Shown: positions 23,685 to 32,757, numbered from the stretch's first letter. The stretch: 64,000 nucleotides of DNA from Micromonospora endolithica (GCF_003626595.1 NZ_RBAK01000001.1:124001-188000), one strand, 5' to 3'. Program-made: numbers and translations. The notes: generated by a model not told the origin, from the letters alone.

Positions 23685-24124
23685 GCGGGTTGCGCAGCAG
23701 CCAGGTCGCCGCAGCGACCGGGGTGAACCTGCAGACGCTGCGCTACTACGAGCGCCGCGGGTTGCTCGCCGAGCCGGACCGCAGCCTCGGCGGGCATCGC
23801 CTCTACCCGGAGCACACGGTCACCGCGCTGAAGGTGATCAAGGCGGCGCAGCGGCTCGGGTTCACCCTCGATGAGGTCGCTGACCTGCTGGAGGCCGGCC
23901 AGCACCGGCATGCCCGGCGTCAGGACGCCGGGTTACAGGCCCGTGCCCGGGCCAGGCTGTCCGAGGTGCAGGCGAAGATCGCTAACCTGCAGGTCATCGC
24001 CGGCACGCTGCGCGCCGCCGTGGACGCCGGCTGCGACGACCTCGTCGCCTGCACCGATCAGCCGTGCTGCCCCATCCCGTTCGCGACCATCGCCGTAGGA
24101 GCCTCCGATGCCGACCCTCGTTGA
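23681..24124 (+). CDS. MerR-family metal regulator
   Basis: 147 residues. SSQVAAATGVNLQTLRYYERRGLL is the MerR-type DNA-binding region, followed by the dimerisation helix. Ligand cysteines cluster at the end: GCDDLVACTDQPCCPIP. The mid-helix Cys of mercury MerR is absent, so the metal may differ from that of the 22.3-kb MerR. It is translationally coupled to the CCSFF gene upstream and overlaps the membrane-protein gene downstream, giving a three-gene unit. Confidence 0.88.
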   Translation: MSGLRSSQVAAATGVNLQTLRYYERRGLLAEPDRSLGGHRLYPEHTVTALKVIKAAQRLGFTLDEVADLLEAGQHRHARRQDAGLQARARARLSEVQAKIANLQVIAGTLRAAVDAGCDDLVACTDQPCCPIPFATIAVGASDADPR

Positions 24125-24386
24125 CCGTGCCCGCCGGGTGCTCCCGTCCGGGTTGACCGGCCTAGCCGGGGTGGCGTGCGCGGCGTGCTGCGCCATCCCG
24201 CTGCTGCTGGCCGCCGGGGTGTTGTCCGGCGCCGGGTGGGCCGCCGCCGGGGCGTGGATGCCCGGCATCGCCGTCGCCCTGGCCGCCCTGGCCGGCGGCG
24301 CCTGGTGGTGGGCGGCCCGGCGCCGGCACCGCGGCGACTGCGCCGACGGCACGAGCTGCGGCTGTTCGACCGGATCACCGGCATGA
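24108..24386 (+). CDS. MerF/MerT-like small metal-transport membrane protein
   Basis: 92 residues. The first helix carries [17 protein letters not shown], a Cys-rich signature of mercury or related metal uptake proteins. A second helix ([17 protein letters not shown]) and a Cys-rich tail ([14 protein letters not shown]) follow. It overlaps the end of the MerR gene by 17 nt. It probably moves metal across the membrane to a reductase or exporter. The assignment to MerF versus MerT is open. Confidence 0.75.
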   Translation: MPTLVDRARRVLPSGLTGLAGVACAACCAIPLLLAAGVLSGAGWAAAGAWMPGIAVALAALAGGAWWWAARRRHRGDCADGTSCGCSTGSPA

Positions 24387-24420
24387 CCGCGGGCCGCGGC
24401 CGGGCCGGTACGGTCCCGGC

Positions 24421-24765
24421 ATGACCGTCGCCCGTTCCATCCTGTTGTTCGTCGTCGCCGCGCTGTTCGAGATCGGCGGGGCGTGGCTGGTCTGGCAGGG
24501 CTGGCGCGAGCACCGCGGCCTGTGGTGGATCGCCGCCGGCGTCATCGCCCTCGGCGCGTACGGGTTCGTCGCCACCTTCCAGCCCGAGGTGAACTTCGGA
24601 CGCATCCTCGCCGCCTACGGCGGCGTGTTCGTCGCCGGATCTCTCGCCTGGGGCATGGTTGTCGACAAGTTCCGGCCCGACCGTTGGGACATCATCGGCG
24701 CCGGCATCTGCCTGATCGGCGTCGCCGTGATCATGTACGCGCCAAGGACCGCCGGCGGCTCCTGA
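24421..24765 (+). CDS. YnfA-family small membrane protein
   Basis: 114 residues and four membrane helices. [20 protein letters not shown] and [22 protein letters not shown] are typical of the UPF0060/YnfA family, related to small multidrug-resistance proteins. It may export a cation or drug. It sits 34 nt after the MerF-like gene, perhaps in the same transcript. Confidence 0.88.
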   Translation: MTVARSILLFVVAALFEIGGAWLVWQGWREHRGLWWIAAGVIALGAYGFVATFQPEVNFGRILAAYGGVFVAGSLAWGMVVDKFRPDRWDIIGAGICLIGVAVIMYAPRTAGGS

Positions 24766-25201
24766 TCGCCAGAAACCACCGCTTCTTGACGATCGTCGAC
24801 ACAGCCTGAAGATTCGACCCCGTGTCTCGGCCAGGCCGGTGAGGAAGAGCGTGCCTGCGGTCACGAGCCGGCCTCAACGAGGAGGACGAACACCGAGGGC
24901 CGTGGTGACAACCGCCAGCGGGCCAGTGACACCTACACCAGCGTCCTACCTGCCGTGAAACGCCGCTGCGCCACCGCCCCCGCCAAACTCGTCCTCGCCG
25001 CCGCCCCGCCGCGCCCGCACCAGAATCCGCAAGAAGGGCCGCCGCAACCGACCCGCGCCGCAGCCGCGACGGGTGTTCCCGTCAAAGCACAGCCACCACA
25101 AGCTAGAAGCAGCGGCAGGTCAGAGCCCAGTCGACCCAATCGACGTCACGGACGGTCATGACACCTTTGGGGCGCCAGGCGACGCATCTCGCGCGCGGCG
25201 C
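24766..25201. other. Intergenic, no supported gene
   Basis: No frame here has convincing codon use or motifs. The Pro/Ala/Arg-rich frames are products of base composition. No hairpin terminator was recognised. Confidence 0.4.
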
Positions 25202-27232
25202 TTAAACGATATCGATCGTGTACTGCGCGGTGTGCACCCGGCCGTCGACCTGGAAGTCGAAAAAGGCCCGGTACCGGCCGGCGCTCGGCGCGGTCAGCCA
25301 GAACGTGATCGCCCCGTTGACCAGGTCCGGCTCCGGGTGGACGTGCACATAGCCCAGGTCGCCCTCGCGGACGACGACCAGGTGCCCGTACGCTCCCAGG
25401 TACCGCTGCACCTGCACCGGGCCCGCCGTGCCGTCACGGCCGACCCCGAATGCCATCGGCACGGTCACACCCGCCGTGGGGGTGCCGGTCATCTGCACCG
25501 TGAACGGTCCAGCCTTCGCCTGTGTCTGCGCCGACGGCAGCGTGACCGGGGCGTATGCGCCGGGCACGTGGTGGTCGGCACCGAGAACCAGCGGCTTCGG
25601 TGTGGCGTCGTCGGTGGTGACGGTGAAGTCGGCGTAGATGCGGTAGGTGCCGGCGCGGGCCAGTCGCAGGGGGACGCTCCAGGTGCCGTCGGATGCCATC
25701 GTCGGATGCAGATGCTGGTAGCCGCTCAAGTCCCGGCCCACCACAACGAGGTGCAACGGTTTGTCGTGAACGGTCACGAACTGCGTCGCTGCCTGCCGGT
25801 TGGTCCCCAGGATGCGGAACCGGTAGTCGACGGTCTGGCCCGCCGGCTGGGACCGCTGCACCGGCTGCAGGGTGTACCCGCCGGCGCTGACCGTCGTTCC
25901 GGTTGCCTGCGCCTGGCCCGCGCTGCCGTCACCCGGATGCGTGTGCGGCCCGGTACCGGGCGCATGTTGGTGCCCGGCTGCCGCCGACGCCGCCTGCTCT
26001 GTCGCCGCTGCCCCGACGGATGCCGGACCCGCCTGCGTGCCGGCGGCGGTCGGCTCGCCCGCACCGGTCCGTCCGAGGCCGAACCCGACCAGTAAAGCGA
26101 CCACCAGGCTACCGACGAGCACCGCGAGGCGCGCGGTGCTTGTATGAGGCCCGAACGTCGAGGCGACACGGGGCCCATCGAACTGGCCGGCCGGTGCGGC
26201 TGCCTGCTGGTTACCGTTTGTCGCTGCGGTCGCCGGGCCCGCATCCTGTCCGGCCGTCGACCCGGTCGCGGCGGCGATGCCCGCGGTGGCAGCCTCCACG
26301 CGCTTCCTCGCCGCGGCAACGGCAGTCGGTCGTCTCGTGTCCCCGGAGTGTGCGGAGCTGGCCCTGCGATCGGCGCCGCCGCGACCAGGTGTTTGCCCCT
26401 TGCGCGCCGAGGACGCCCCCGTGGTGCGGGAGCCCGCACCGCGCCGGCGCGAGGCCACGCCAGAGGTGCGGGAGCGCCCGGAGGGCCTGCCTGCCGAAGT
26501 TGGGCGAAGTCGCCACACCACGAATCCGGCGACCATCGCGACCAACGCCACCGCTACACCCCACCAGAGCAGCAGGCCGGGTCCACCGTCGTCATCTGCT
26601 GCGGGGCCGGTCGCGAGCGCGGGGGGCGCCGCCGAGACCGGTGGTGCGGCCGAGGTGGTTTCCGCCCCGGGCCCGTGTCCGGACGTCTCGTGCTGCTGAA
26701 CGGCGGCCATCAGCGCCGCGTCCGGTTGGTCGGTGGGCCGGCTCCAGCCCGCCGGCGCGGCCGTCGGGCGCCCCGTGTAGCGGAAGGTCATGCTGCCTCG
26801 TACCGGCTCACCGTCCGATGCCACCGACAGGTAGCTCACGGAGTACTGCCCTGCGGCGGGCAGGTGCGCAACCTGCACCACCGCCGGGAACCCCGTGGTG
26901 TACTCGCGCGGCTCGAACGTCCCGTTGACCAGGACGTACTCCCGCACCGGCTTGTCCAGCGGCTTCGGCTCGCCGTAGCGCCAGCTGTGGTCAACCCGAC
27001 CGCCATCGGGGGCGGTGATCGTGAAGTACGCGTTCGAGGCGACCTTCTCGGTGAAGTAGAGCTGCACGTCGGTCATCGCCTCGGTCACCGTGGCACCCGG
27101 CGCGGGCGTGGACATCGCCAGGGATCCGTGCGCCGCAGCCGGCTGTACGGGCACGAGGACGATGACCGCTACAACAGAGAGCGCGAGGATCCCGCAGACA
27201 AGCCCTCGGGGTGATCGGCGATGAGGACGCAT
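25202..27232 (-). CDS. CopC-domain fusion with a C-terminal His-rich copper-binding-like domain
   Basis: About 676 residues, far longer than ordinary CopC (about 120-200). A signal peptide precedes a CopC domain beginning AHGSLAMSTPAPGATV; a membrane helix lies near 228-245. A long Arg/Ser/Ala-rich linker (about 250-370) and a second helix (about 372-390) follow, then an outer domain of about 240 residues with HQHAPGTGPHTHP, GYQHLHP and GYVHVHPEP. It looks like two copper-handling exported modules joined through a cytoplasmic linker. Function beyond copper binding is inference. The ATG at 27232 or 27238 is equally possible. Confidence 0.75.
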   Translation of the reverse strand: MRPHRRSPRGLVCGILALSVVAVIVLVPVQPAAAHGSLAMSTPAPGATVTEAMTDVQLYFTEKVASNAYFTITAPDGGRVDHSWRYGEPKPLDKPVREYVLVNGTFEPREYTTGFPAVVQVAHLPAAGQYSVSYLSVASDGEPVRGSMTFRYTGRPTAAPAGWSRPTDQPDAALMAAVQQHETSGHGPGAETTSAAPPVSAAPPALATGPAADDDGGPGLLLWWGVAVALVAMVAGFVVWRLRPTSAGRPSGRSRTSGVASRRRGAGSRTTGASSARKGQTPGRGGADRRASSAHSGDTRRPTAVAAARKRVEAATAGIAAATGSTAGQDAGPATAATNGNQQAAAPAGQFDGPRVASTFGPHTSTARLAVLVGSLVVALLVGFGLGRTGAGEPTAAGTQAGPASVGAAATEQAASAAAGHQHAPGTGPHTHPGDGSAGQAQATGTTVSAGGYTLQPVQRSQPAGQTVDYRFRILGTNRQAATQFVTVHDKPLHLVVVGRDLSGYQHLHPTMASDGTWSVPLRLARAGTYRIYADFTVTTDDATPKPLVLGADHHVPGAYAPVTLPSAQTQAKAGPFTVQMTGTPTAGVTVPMAFGVGRDGTAGPVQVQRYLGAYGHLVVVREGDLGYVHVHPEPDLVNGAITFWLTAPSAGRYRAFFDFQVDGRVHTAQYTIDIV

Positions 27233-27425
27233 CAGCACATGCTCGTGACAGAACCGTCTTTAGTCGAGATCGAACTATCTTTTTGTTCGCATGGCAGAAG
27301 CTGCGGCCCGCCTCGATCGAAGTCGCTGCCCGATGTGACCTCGACCTGATGATCGTGGCGGCGCCGCTCCTTCGGTCTGCCCTGGATTGCCACCCGGGTG
27401 TGGCGATCCGTCGCCGACCGGGCTG

Positions 27426-28697
27426 TCAGCCGGTGATGACCTGCCACAGCAAGAAGCCGTTGAGGGCGATGACCAGGGCGGCGATGGCGCAGGCGGCGGC
27501 GGTGGTCGCGGGGTGATTGACCAGGTTGCCCATCAGGTCGCGGCGGCGGGTGAAAACGACGACGGGGATGAGCGCGAAGGGGATGCCGAAGCTGAGCACG
27601 ACCTGGGAGAGGACCAGGGCGGTGGTGGGGTCGAGGCCGAAGGCCAGGATGGCCAGGGCGGGGATGAGGGTGATCAGGCGGCGCAGCAGCAGCGGAATGC
27701 GCCGACGCAGGAAGCCTTGCATGATCACCTCGCCGGCGTAGGTGCCGACGCTGGTGGAGGCCAGCCCTGATACCAGTAGTGCGATGGCGAAGCCGAGCGC
27801 CGCGGCGGTGCCGACGCTCTGGGCGAGGCCGGCGTGCACGCCGTCGAGGGTGTCGGTGCCCGGGACGTCAGAGCGGTGGAAGCTGGCAGCGGCGATGAGC
27901 AGCATGGCCAGGTTGACGGTGCCGGCGGCGGCCAGGGCGAGCAGCACGTCGGTGCGCTGGCCGCGGAACAGGGTCCGCCGTTCGGCGTCGCACGTCGGCG
28001 GGATGCGGTCACGAGTGAGCGCGGAGTGCACGTAGATGACGTGGGGCATGACGGTGGCACCGAGGATGCCGGCGGCGAGCAGAACGCTGTCGGTGCCCTG
28101 CAGGCGCGGCACAAGGCCGGCGGCGGCGGAGCCCACGTCGGAGCCGGCGGCGAGCAGGTTCGCGGCGAACGCGACCACGATGACGCCGAGCAGGCAGGCG
28201 ATGACGATCTCAAAAGCACGGAAACCGCGGGCGCGCAACGCCAGGATGGCGAAAGAGGCAACACCGATGATCACCCCGCCCGGCAGTAGGGGAATGCCGA
28301 ACAGCAGGTACAACGCGACCGCGCCGCCGATGACCTCAGCCAGGTCGGTGGCCATCGCGACGAGTTCGGCCTGCACCCACATGACCCGGTTGACCGGACG
28401 GGGCAGGTGCTCACGGCACAACTCGGGCAGGCTGCGCCCGGTGGCCAGGCCGAGCTTGGCGGTCAGCGTCTGCACGAGCATCGCCATCAGGTTGGCGACA
28501 ACAACCACCCAGACCAGCAGGTAACCGTAGCGGGCGCCGGCGGTGGAGTTGGTGGCGAAGTTGCCGGGGTCGACGTAGGCGACGGCGGCCACGAACGCCG
28601 GGCCCAGCAGGATCAGTCGCCCACCCAGCCGACCGCGGGCCCGGGCGAGCTGCAACGGCGACGCCGCCGATCCAGCGGCGAGTTCATTAGTGACCAC
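27426..28697 (-). CDS. mntH: Nramp-family divalent metal transporter
   Basis: About 423 residues and eleven membrane helices. DPGNFATNSTAGARYGY is the conserved metal-binding helix 1 motif and GATVMPHVIYVHSAL the helix 6 motif of MntH/Nramp proteins, which import Mn(II) or Fe(II) with protons. The GTG at 28697 is chosen because CGGGAGGTG lies just upstream; frames further upstream look non-coding. The gene stands alone. No manganese operator or riboswitch was recognised. Confidence 0.9.
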   Translation of the reverse strand: MVTNELAAGSAASPLQLARARGRLGGRLILLGPAFVAAVAYVDPGNFATNSTAGARYGYLLVWVVVVANLMAMLVQTLTAKLGLATGRSLPELCREHLPRPVNRVMWVQAELVAMATDLAEVIGGAVALYLLFGIPLLPGGVIIGVASFAILALRARGFRAFEIVIACLLGVIVVAFAANLLAAGSDVGSAAAGLVPRLQGTDSVLLAAGILGATVMPHVIYVHSALTRDRIPPTCDAERRTLFRGQRTDVLLALAAAGTVNLAMLLIAAASFHRSDVPGTDTLDGVHAGLAQSVGTAAALGFAIALLVSGLASTSVGTYAGEVIMQGFLRRRIPLLLRRLITLIPALAILAFGLDPTTALVLSQVVLSFGIPFALIPVVVFTRRRDLMGNLVNHPATTAAACAIAALVIALNGFLLWQVITG

Positions 28698-29020
28698 CTG
28701 GCACCTCCCGACAACACCGATTAGACGCGGGTGCTGTTCCCGCTGGTGGTGGCCTCCTCGGGCCACGTCGGGTCCCGGCAGGGCCAAGCCCGCTGCATCA
28801 CGGGAGAGGACAGGTGTTGGCGACGCTTCAGGCGGCGTCCGGTGTCAGACAGGAAGTGCTGCTTCAGCCGAAGGCGCCCATCGCGGCATCATGCGCTGTG
28901 AGGTCAGCCGATCTGCCGTCGTACCCAGGCTGTCGACAACTCAGCCAGGCAGGCCAGGGCGCGCGAACCTTCCGGCGCCGACCCCAGGCTCGCCGGTCGG
29001 GATGTGACGCTCGACGCTCA
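28698..29020. other. Intergenic between mntH and ccdA, nothing found
   Basis: About 320 nt without coding signature, riboswitch-like structure or strong inverted repeat, apart from the mntH ribosome site at its left edge. Confidence 0.4.
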
Positions 29021-29887
29021 TCAAATGCCGATTTGCCCAGGGCCCAGCGTGGCGCGCAGCCAGATCGTGAAGTCGCCCCACGCGCCGGTGAGCAGGGCCA
29101 GACCGATGGCGATGAGCAGGATGCCGCCGACCCGGGTGACCCACTGGTGGTGGCGGCGGACGAAGCCGGTGAGCGCGAGCGCCCGGCGCAGACCGAGTCC
29201 GACGAACAGGAAGGGCAGGCCGAGTCCGGCACAGTAGGCCAGCGCGAGGATCGTCGCCCGCCCGGCCGTCGATTCGACCGCCGCCATACCGAGCACGGCG
29301 CCGAGGGTGGGCGACACGCACGGAGTCCAGGACAGGCCGAACGTCGCGCCGAGCACCGGAGCGCTGGCGAGTCCCGCCGTGGGTAACCGTGTGAGCCGGA
29401 CCTGCCGTTGCAACAGTGGCAGGGCCCCAAGGTAGGCGACCCCGAGCAGGACGGTCAGCGCTCCGGCAGCGATCTCGATCGGACGGGCGTTGCTCACCAG
29501 CGCGCGACCGGCGGTGTTGAACGCCACCGCCACGGTGACGAAGACGACGGCGAAGCCGGCGATGAACCCCAGCGTGCCTGCTGTCACCCGGCTTCGGGCC
29601 CATCGGCGCCGGGCCGCGTCCGGACCCGGTGCCTCAAGTGCGGTCGCCCGCGAGGTGCTCGACGACGCGACGGTTACCGGAGTCGGCACGGGTACGCCGG
29701 TGGAGCGCCGTGGACGGGCGGCGTTGTCCAGGTCGGCGCCCGCCAGTCCCGTGATGTATGACAGGTAGCCGGGCACCAGCGGCAGCACACACGGTGACAG
29801 GAAGCTCACCAACCCGGCTGCGGCAGCAACGGCCATCGCCACGACCAGAGGTCCGGACGAGGCAAGGGACGCGAACTGCTCACCCAC
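29021..29887 (-). CDS. ccdA: CcdA/DsbD-type thiol-disulfide membrane protein
   Basis: 288 residues and six membrane helices. LSPCVLPLVPGYLSYITGLAG in helix 1 and FGLSWTPCVSPTLGAVLG in helix 4 contain the two redox cysteines that pass electrons from cytoplasmic thioredoxin to the outside. A Ser/Thr/Arg-rich loop of about 45 residues after helix 1 is longer than usual. The family serves cytochrome c maturation or copper and thiol protection. A BlaI-like site lies about 100 nt upstream. Confidence 0.88.
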   Translation of the reverse strand: MGEQFASLASSGPLVVAMAVAAAAGLVSFLSPCVLPLVPGYLSYITGLAGADLDNAARPRRSTGVPVPTPVTVASSSTSRATALEAPGPDAARRRWARSRVTAGTLGFIAGFAVVFVTVAVAFNTAGRALVSNARPIEIAAGALTVLLGVAYLGALPLLQRQVRLTRLPTAGLASAPVLGATFGLSWTPCVSPTLGAVLGMAAVESTAGRATILALAYCAGLGLPFLFVGLGLRRALALTGFVRRHHQWVTRVGGILLIAIGLALLTGAWGDFTIWLRATLGPGQIGI

Positions 29888-29985
29888 ACCGCACCGCCGC
29901 AGCCGCGCGTGCTGCCGCTCCGGTATGACGCCGCATCCGCACCAACTCCCCAGTTGAACTCCGACTATCTGATCCTCGCAGGTCC

Positions 29986-30002
29986 TACTACTGGAAGTAG
30001 TA
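29986..30002. promoter_or_regulatory. BlaI/CopY-type operator upstream of ccdA
   Basis: TACTAC-TGGAA-GTAGTA is a perfect 6-5-6 inverted repeat matching the BlaI-family operator core known from actinobacteria. No blaI gene is present in the window, so the repressor would be encoded elsewhere. It lies between ccdA and the copCD gene end. Confidence 0.65.
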
Positions 30003-30125
30003 TCGGGGTGGCGGGCAGGCTGACGACACCAGATGCACCGAAAGTTCCGGGCCTGCGACGAGAGCGTCGGTTCCGGTAATCCGTAACCAACACCCCGGGT
30101 CAGCGCCTGTTCACGTCTTGCGCGA

Positions 30126-31763
30126 TCAGCGGACCGTCACGGTGGCGGTCACGGTGGCCTGGTCGATGTCGGTGGTACGGGCGGTCATCTTCAGCGTCCA
30201 GTCTCCGGCGACCGGGAAGCGGATCTCTGCGCTGCCGTGGTTGGGCTCCAGCACGTCGACCCGGACGGCGATCGGCTCGATACCGGCGCCGGGCAGAGCG
30301 ACGCTGAGGGTCCACTGGGCGACCGGCAGTGCGCGGCCTTGTGGGGTGTAGACGAAGGCGTGCAGGCTGTTGGCGGTACCCGCCTGCGCCGGATAGATGT
30401 CGAACTGCAGCGTGTACAGGTCAATGGTCACCGACTGGGCGATTCCGGCACGGTCGGCCCGGGCGGCCTCGGCATTGGCGGTGCGGCCGGGCGGGGTCTG
30501 CACCAGCACCGCGGCCAGCGCCAGCACCACAGCGGTGACGGTGAGTTCCACCCCCGCGGCCCGGGCGACCCGCCGGGGATGCTCGGCGGCGGTGCCACGC
30601 TGGACGAGGCGCCGTTGCCGCGCCGCCACCGCGAGGACGCCGGCCAGCAGCGCCGCCTTGGCGATCAGCAGCTGGCCGTACGGAGTGTTTACCAGCGCTG
30701 TTGGCCGGCCGAGCTCCATCACCGCCTGGCCGGTCCCGGCGACGATGAGCCAGCCGACGGCGAGGGTGGCCCAGCGGGACCAGGCGGGCAGGATCCGGGC
30801 GAGAACCCGCTGGTGGGTGCGGCGCAGCAGAAACACGGTCACCGCGAGGAGCCCACCCAGCCAGACGCTCATCGCGGCGAGGTGCACGGCGCCGGCGGCG
30901 ACACTGACCACCGGTATCGGTGCGGCGACAGGGTGCCCGGCCAGCGGCCAGGTGAGGAACACGCACACTGCCACCACGACAACCCCGACGACACGGCCCC
31001 GGCCGGCGATGCCGCGCACGGCGGCGGGAAGCAGCACCGCGGCCAGAGCGGTCAACGCGAGTCGGGCGGCGAGCACCACCCCGACGTCGCTCTCGCCGAC
31101 GGCCCGAAGGTCGGCTGGCCCCAACTCGCCGACGGGCGCGCCGACCGTGTCGGCGGCCTGACCGATCCAGGTGCCGGCCGTGGCCACCGCGACCAGGGCC
31201 AGCCCGGCGTACACCGTGACGGCCACCCCGCGGCGAGACCGTCGGCGGGGCCACATCGTGGCCGCCAGCAGGGTCGGTCCGACCGCCAGGACAAGGCCCA
31301 GGTAGCCGGTGAACTTGGCTGTCGGCAGCAGCAGCCCGGCATTCTGGCGGGCCTGCTCGTCCGGTGGGCGCGGCGGCGTGGCCGACGGGGCCCCGGCGGA
31401 GTAGACGAAGCTGCCGGCTATCGGATGGCTGTCGGCGGAGACGACACGGTAGCTGACCAGATAGGTGCCCAGCGGCCGCTCGGGCACCCGGACCGGGATG
31501 CGCATCGTCCTGTCCCGGACCTCGGGTCTACCGACGGTGATCCGCCTGCCGTCGGGCGCCAGGACCTGCACCCGGCCGGGCACGGCGGTGACCGGCTCGC
31601 TGAAGGTGAGCAGCACCTCCCGCGGCGCGTAGCCGATCACCTCGTCCCGGGCCGGCGTGGTGGTGACCAGGGCGGCGTGCGCCGCCGCCGGACTCGCCGG
31701 GGCGAGAGGGACGCAGAGCAGGGCCAGGACCAGCCCGAGCAGGACTGCGATTCGGGTACGCAC
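30126..31763 (-). CDS. CopC-CopD fusion, copper resistance/uptake
   Basis: About 545 residues. A signal peptide ends in PAAAHAALVTTTPARDE, where the new N-terminal His starts the CopC copper site. SADSHPIAGSF is the second CopC motif. About eight membrane helices of a CopD domain follow, with AGAVHLAAMSVWLGGLLAV and NTPYGQLLIAKAALL. A C-terminal outer beta domain of about 120 residues resembles YcnJ-type extensions. The GTG at 31763 is the most plausible start (the ribosome site is weak); GTG at 31781 is the alternative. Confidence 0.85.
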   Translation of the reverse strand: MRTRIAVLLGLVLALLCVPLAPASPAAAHAALVTTTPARDEVIGYAPREVLLTFSEPVTAVPGRVQVLAPDGRRITVGRPEVRDRTMRIPVRVPERPLGTYLVSYRVVSADSHPIAGSFVYSAGAPSATPPRPPDEQARQNAGLLLPTAKFTGYLGLVLAVGPTLLAATMWPRRRSRRGVAVTVYAGLALVAVATAGTWIGQAADTVGAPVGELGPADLRAVGESDVGVVLAARLALTALAAVLLPAAVRGIAGRGRVVGVVVVAVCVFLTWPLAGHPVAAPIPVVSVAAGAVHLAAMSVWLGGLLAVTVFLLRRTHQRVLARILPAWSRWATLAVGWLIVAGTGQAVMELGRPTALVNTPYGQLLIAKAALLAGVLAVAARQRRLVQRGTAAEHPRRVARAAGVELTVTAVVLALAAVLVQTPPGRTANAEAARADRAGIAQSVTIDLYTLQFDIYPAQAGTANSLHAFVYTPQGRALPVAQWTLSVALPGAGIEPIAVRVDVLEPNHGSAEIRFPVAGDWTLKMTARTTDIDQATVTATVTVR

Positions 31764-31938
31764 ACTCCATGGTTCGGACACGGCGACCGAAGGGTTCAAC
31801 GCGCGACGGATCCATCCGGGCTTCGATTGCCCGGCGGCCCACCGCCGCCCGCCGCACGGGTTGACGGATCGGCTCGCCGGCACCGACGATCGGGACCGCG
31901 ATTGAGGAGCGGTTCGCCTCTGCCTCGTGGAGAACCAT

Positions 31939-32556
31939 CTAACGGTGTGCCGGTGCGCGATGACGGCCGATGCCGGGCAGGAAGCGGCCGACTCGGCAGG
32001 CGTAGTCGAGGTAGGCAACACCGTGGGCGCGGATCAGGTGAGGCTCCTCGACCACGCGGACCTGCATCTGGATCGACGCGAGTAGCGTCACGGTGGCGGT
32101 GAGGCTGAGCGGGTTGGGCACGATCGCGGTAAGGCCGAGGCTGGTGGCGGCCATCGCGGTGAAGATGGGGTTGCGGGCAAGGGCAAACGCCCCGGTGGTG
32201 ATGAGCTTGGTGCGCTCCTCGGGGTCGACACCGATGCGCCACGAGGCACCCATGTGCAGTTGCGCCGCCAGCGTCGCTGCGATCCCGGCAACGGCCAGGA
32301 TCAGCCCGGCGACCGGCAGCCAACCGGAGTCCAGCGCGCCGACCGGGTCCAGGCCGGCGAGCCCGGCGAGCGGCCCGGCGGCGCCGAGCAGCAGGGCGGC
32401 GACGAACAGCAGCTTGGCCCACCACCGCACCGACCCCGGCGGGCCGGCGTCCAGCCGCAGCCCGGTGTCGCCGGTGGCTCGCCACTGCGCCACGGTGCGC
32501 CACCCGAACGTCAGGGCCAGCCCCAGCAGGTACAGAGTCAGCGCAAGGCCGGGCAT
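31939..32556 (-). CDS. Isoprenylcysteine-methyltransferase-like membrane protein
   Basis: About 205 residues, five or six membrane helices. GAFALARNPIFTAMAA, VVEEPHLIRAHGVAYLDY and CRVGRFLPGIG belong to the ICMT/PEMT-like membrane methyltransferase family. In bacteria these often sit beside metal-resistance genes and the substrate is unknown. The ATG at 32556 overlaps the stop of an 18-codon leader frame (TGATG), which decides the start over in-frame ATG 32568. The leader resembles an ArsR N-terminus, so expression is probably metal-controlled. Confidence 0.75.
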   Translation of the reverse strand: MPGLALTLYLLGLALTFGWRTVAQWRATGDTGLRLDAGPPGSVRWWAKLLFVAALLLGAAGPLAGLAGLDPVGALDSGWLPVAGLILAVAGIAATLAAQLHMGASWRIGVDPEERTKLITTGAFALARNPIFTAMAATSLGLTAIVPNPLSLTATVTLLASIQMQVRVVEEPHLIRAHGVAYLDYACRVGRFLPGIGRHRAPAHR

Positions 32557-32612
32557 CACCGCGCCCATTCTCCGAGGCGGACCCGCACCTGTCCATGCGT
32601 CGATGTCTCCAT
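32556..32612 (-). pseudogene. N-terminal relic of a CmtR-like ArsR gene used as leader ORF
   Basis: An 18-codon frame reads METSTHGQVRVRLGEWAR. The CmtR-like repressor at 53 kb begins METLTHGQVLARFG, the same pattern. The frame stops in TGATG directly on the methyltransferase start. A TANNNT -10 (TACTGT) lies about 6-7 nt before its ATG, so the mRNA is leaderless as at 53 kb. The rest of the repressor is missing. The relic now seems to deliver ribosomes to the methyltransferase gene. Confidence 0.6.
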
Positions 32613-32618
32613 GACCCG

Positions 32619-32637
32619 ACAGTACATCTAGTGCTGT
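32619..32637. promoter_or_regulatory. CmtR-type operator retained upstream of the relic
   Basis: ACAGTAC (32619-32625) and GTGCTGT (32631-32637) pair in 6 of 7 positions. The plus-strand block AGTACATC also occurs at the 53.2-kb CmtR-like operator at almost the same distance from the start codon, so the same repressor could bind both. Confidence 0.55.
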
Positions 32638-32757
32638 ATTCAGTAAAGAGTGAACTGAAGGCGTCGAGGCGCACCGAGGCATCACAGACGCGAAGCGTTG
32701 CGCAAGCTCGTCGACCATCGGGCTGCACCGAGATTGCTTCGTCAGTAAAGGCGGTCA

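Noticed and set aside
23615..24430. Possible CRISPR or repeat array in the second mer region
   Set aside because: Repetitive look comes from GC-rich coding sequence; no regularly spaced repeats were found here or elsewhere in the window.
24955..25161. Small plus-strand frame rich in Pro, Ala and Arg
   Set aside because: No ribosome site, low-complexity composition from GC bias, no motif.
30237..32102. 621-codon plus-strand frame opposite the copC-copD gene
   Set aside because: Antisense shadow with Gly/Gln/Arg-rich composition and no recognisable domain.
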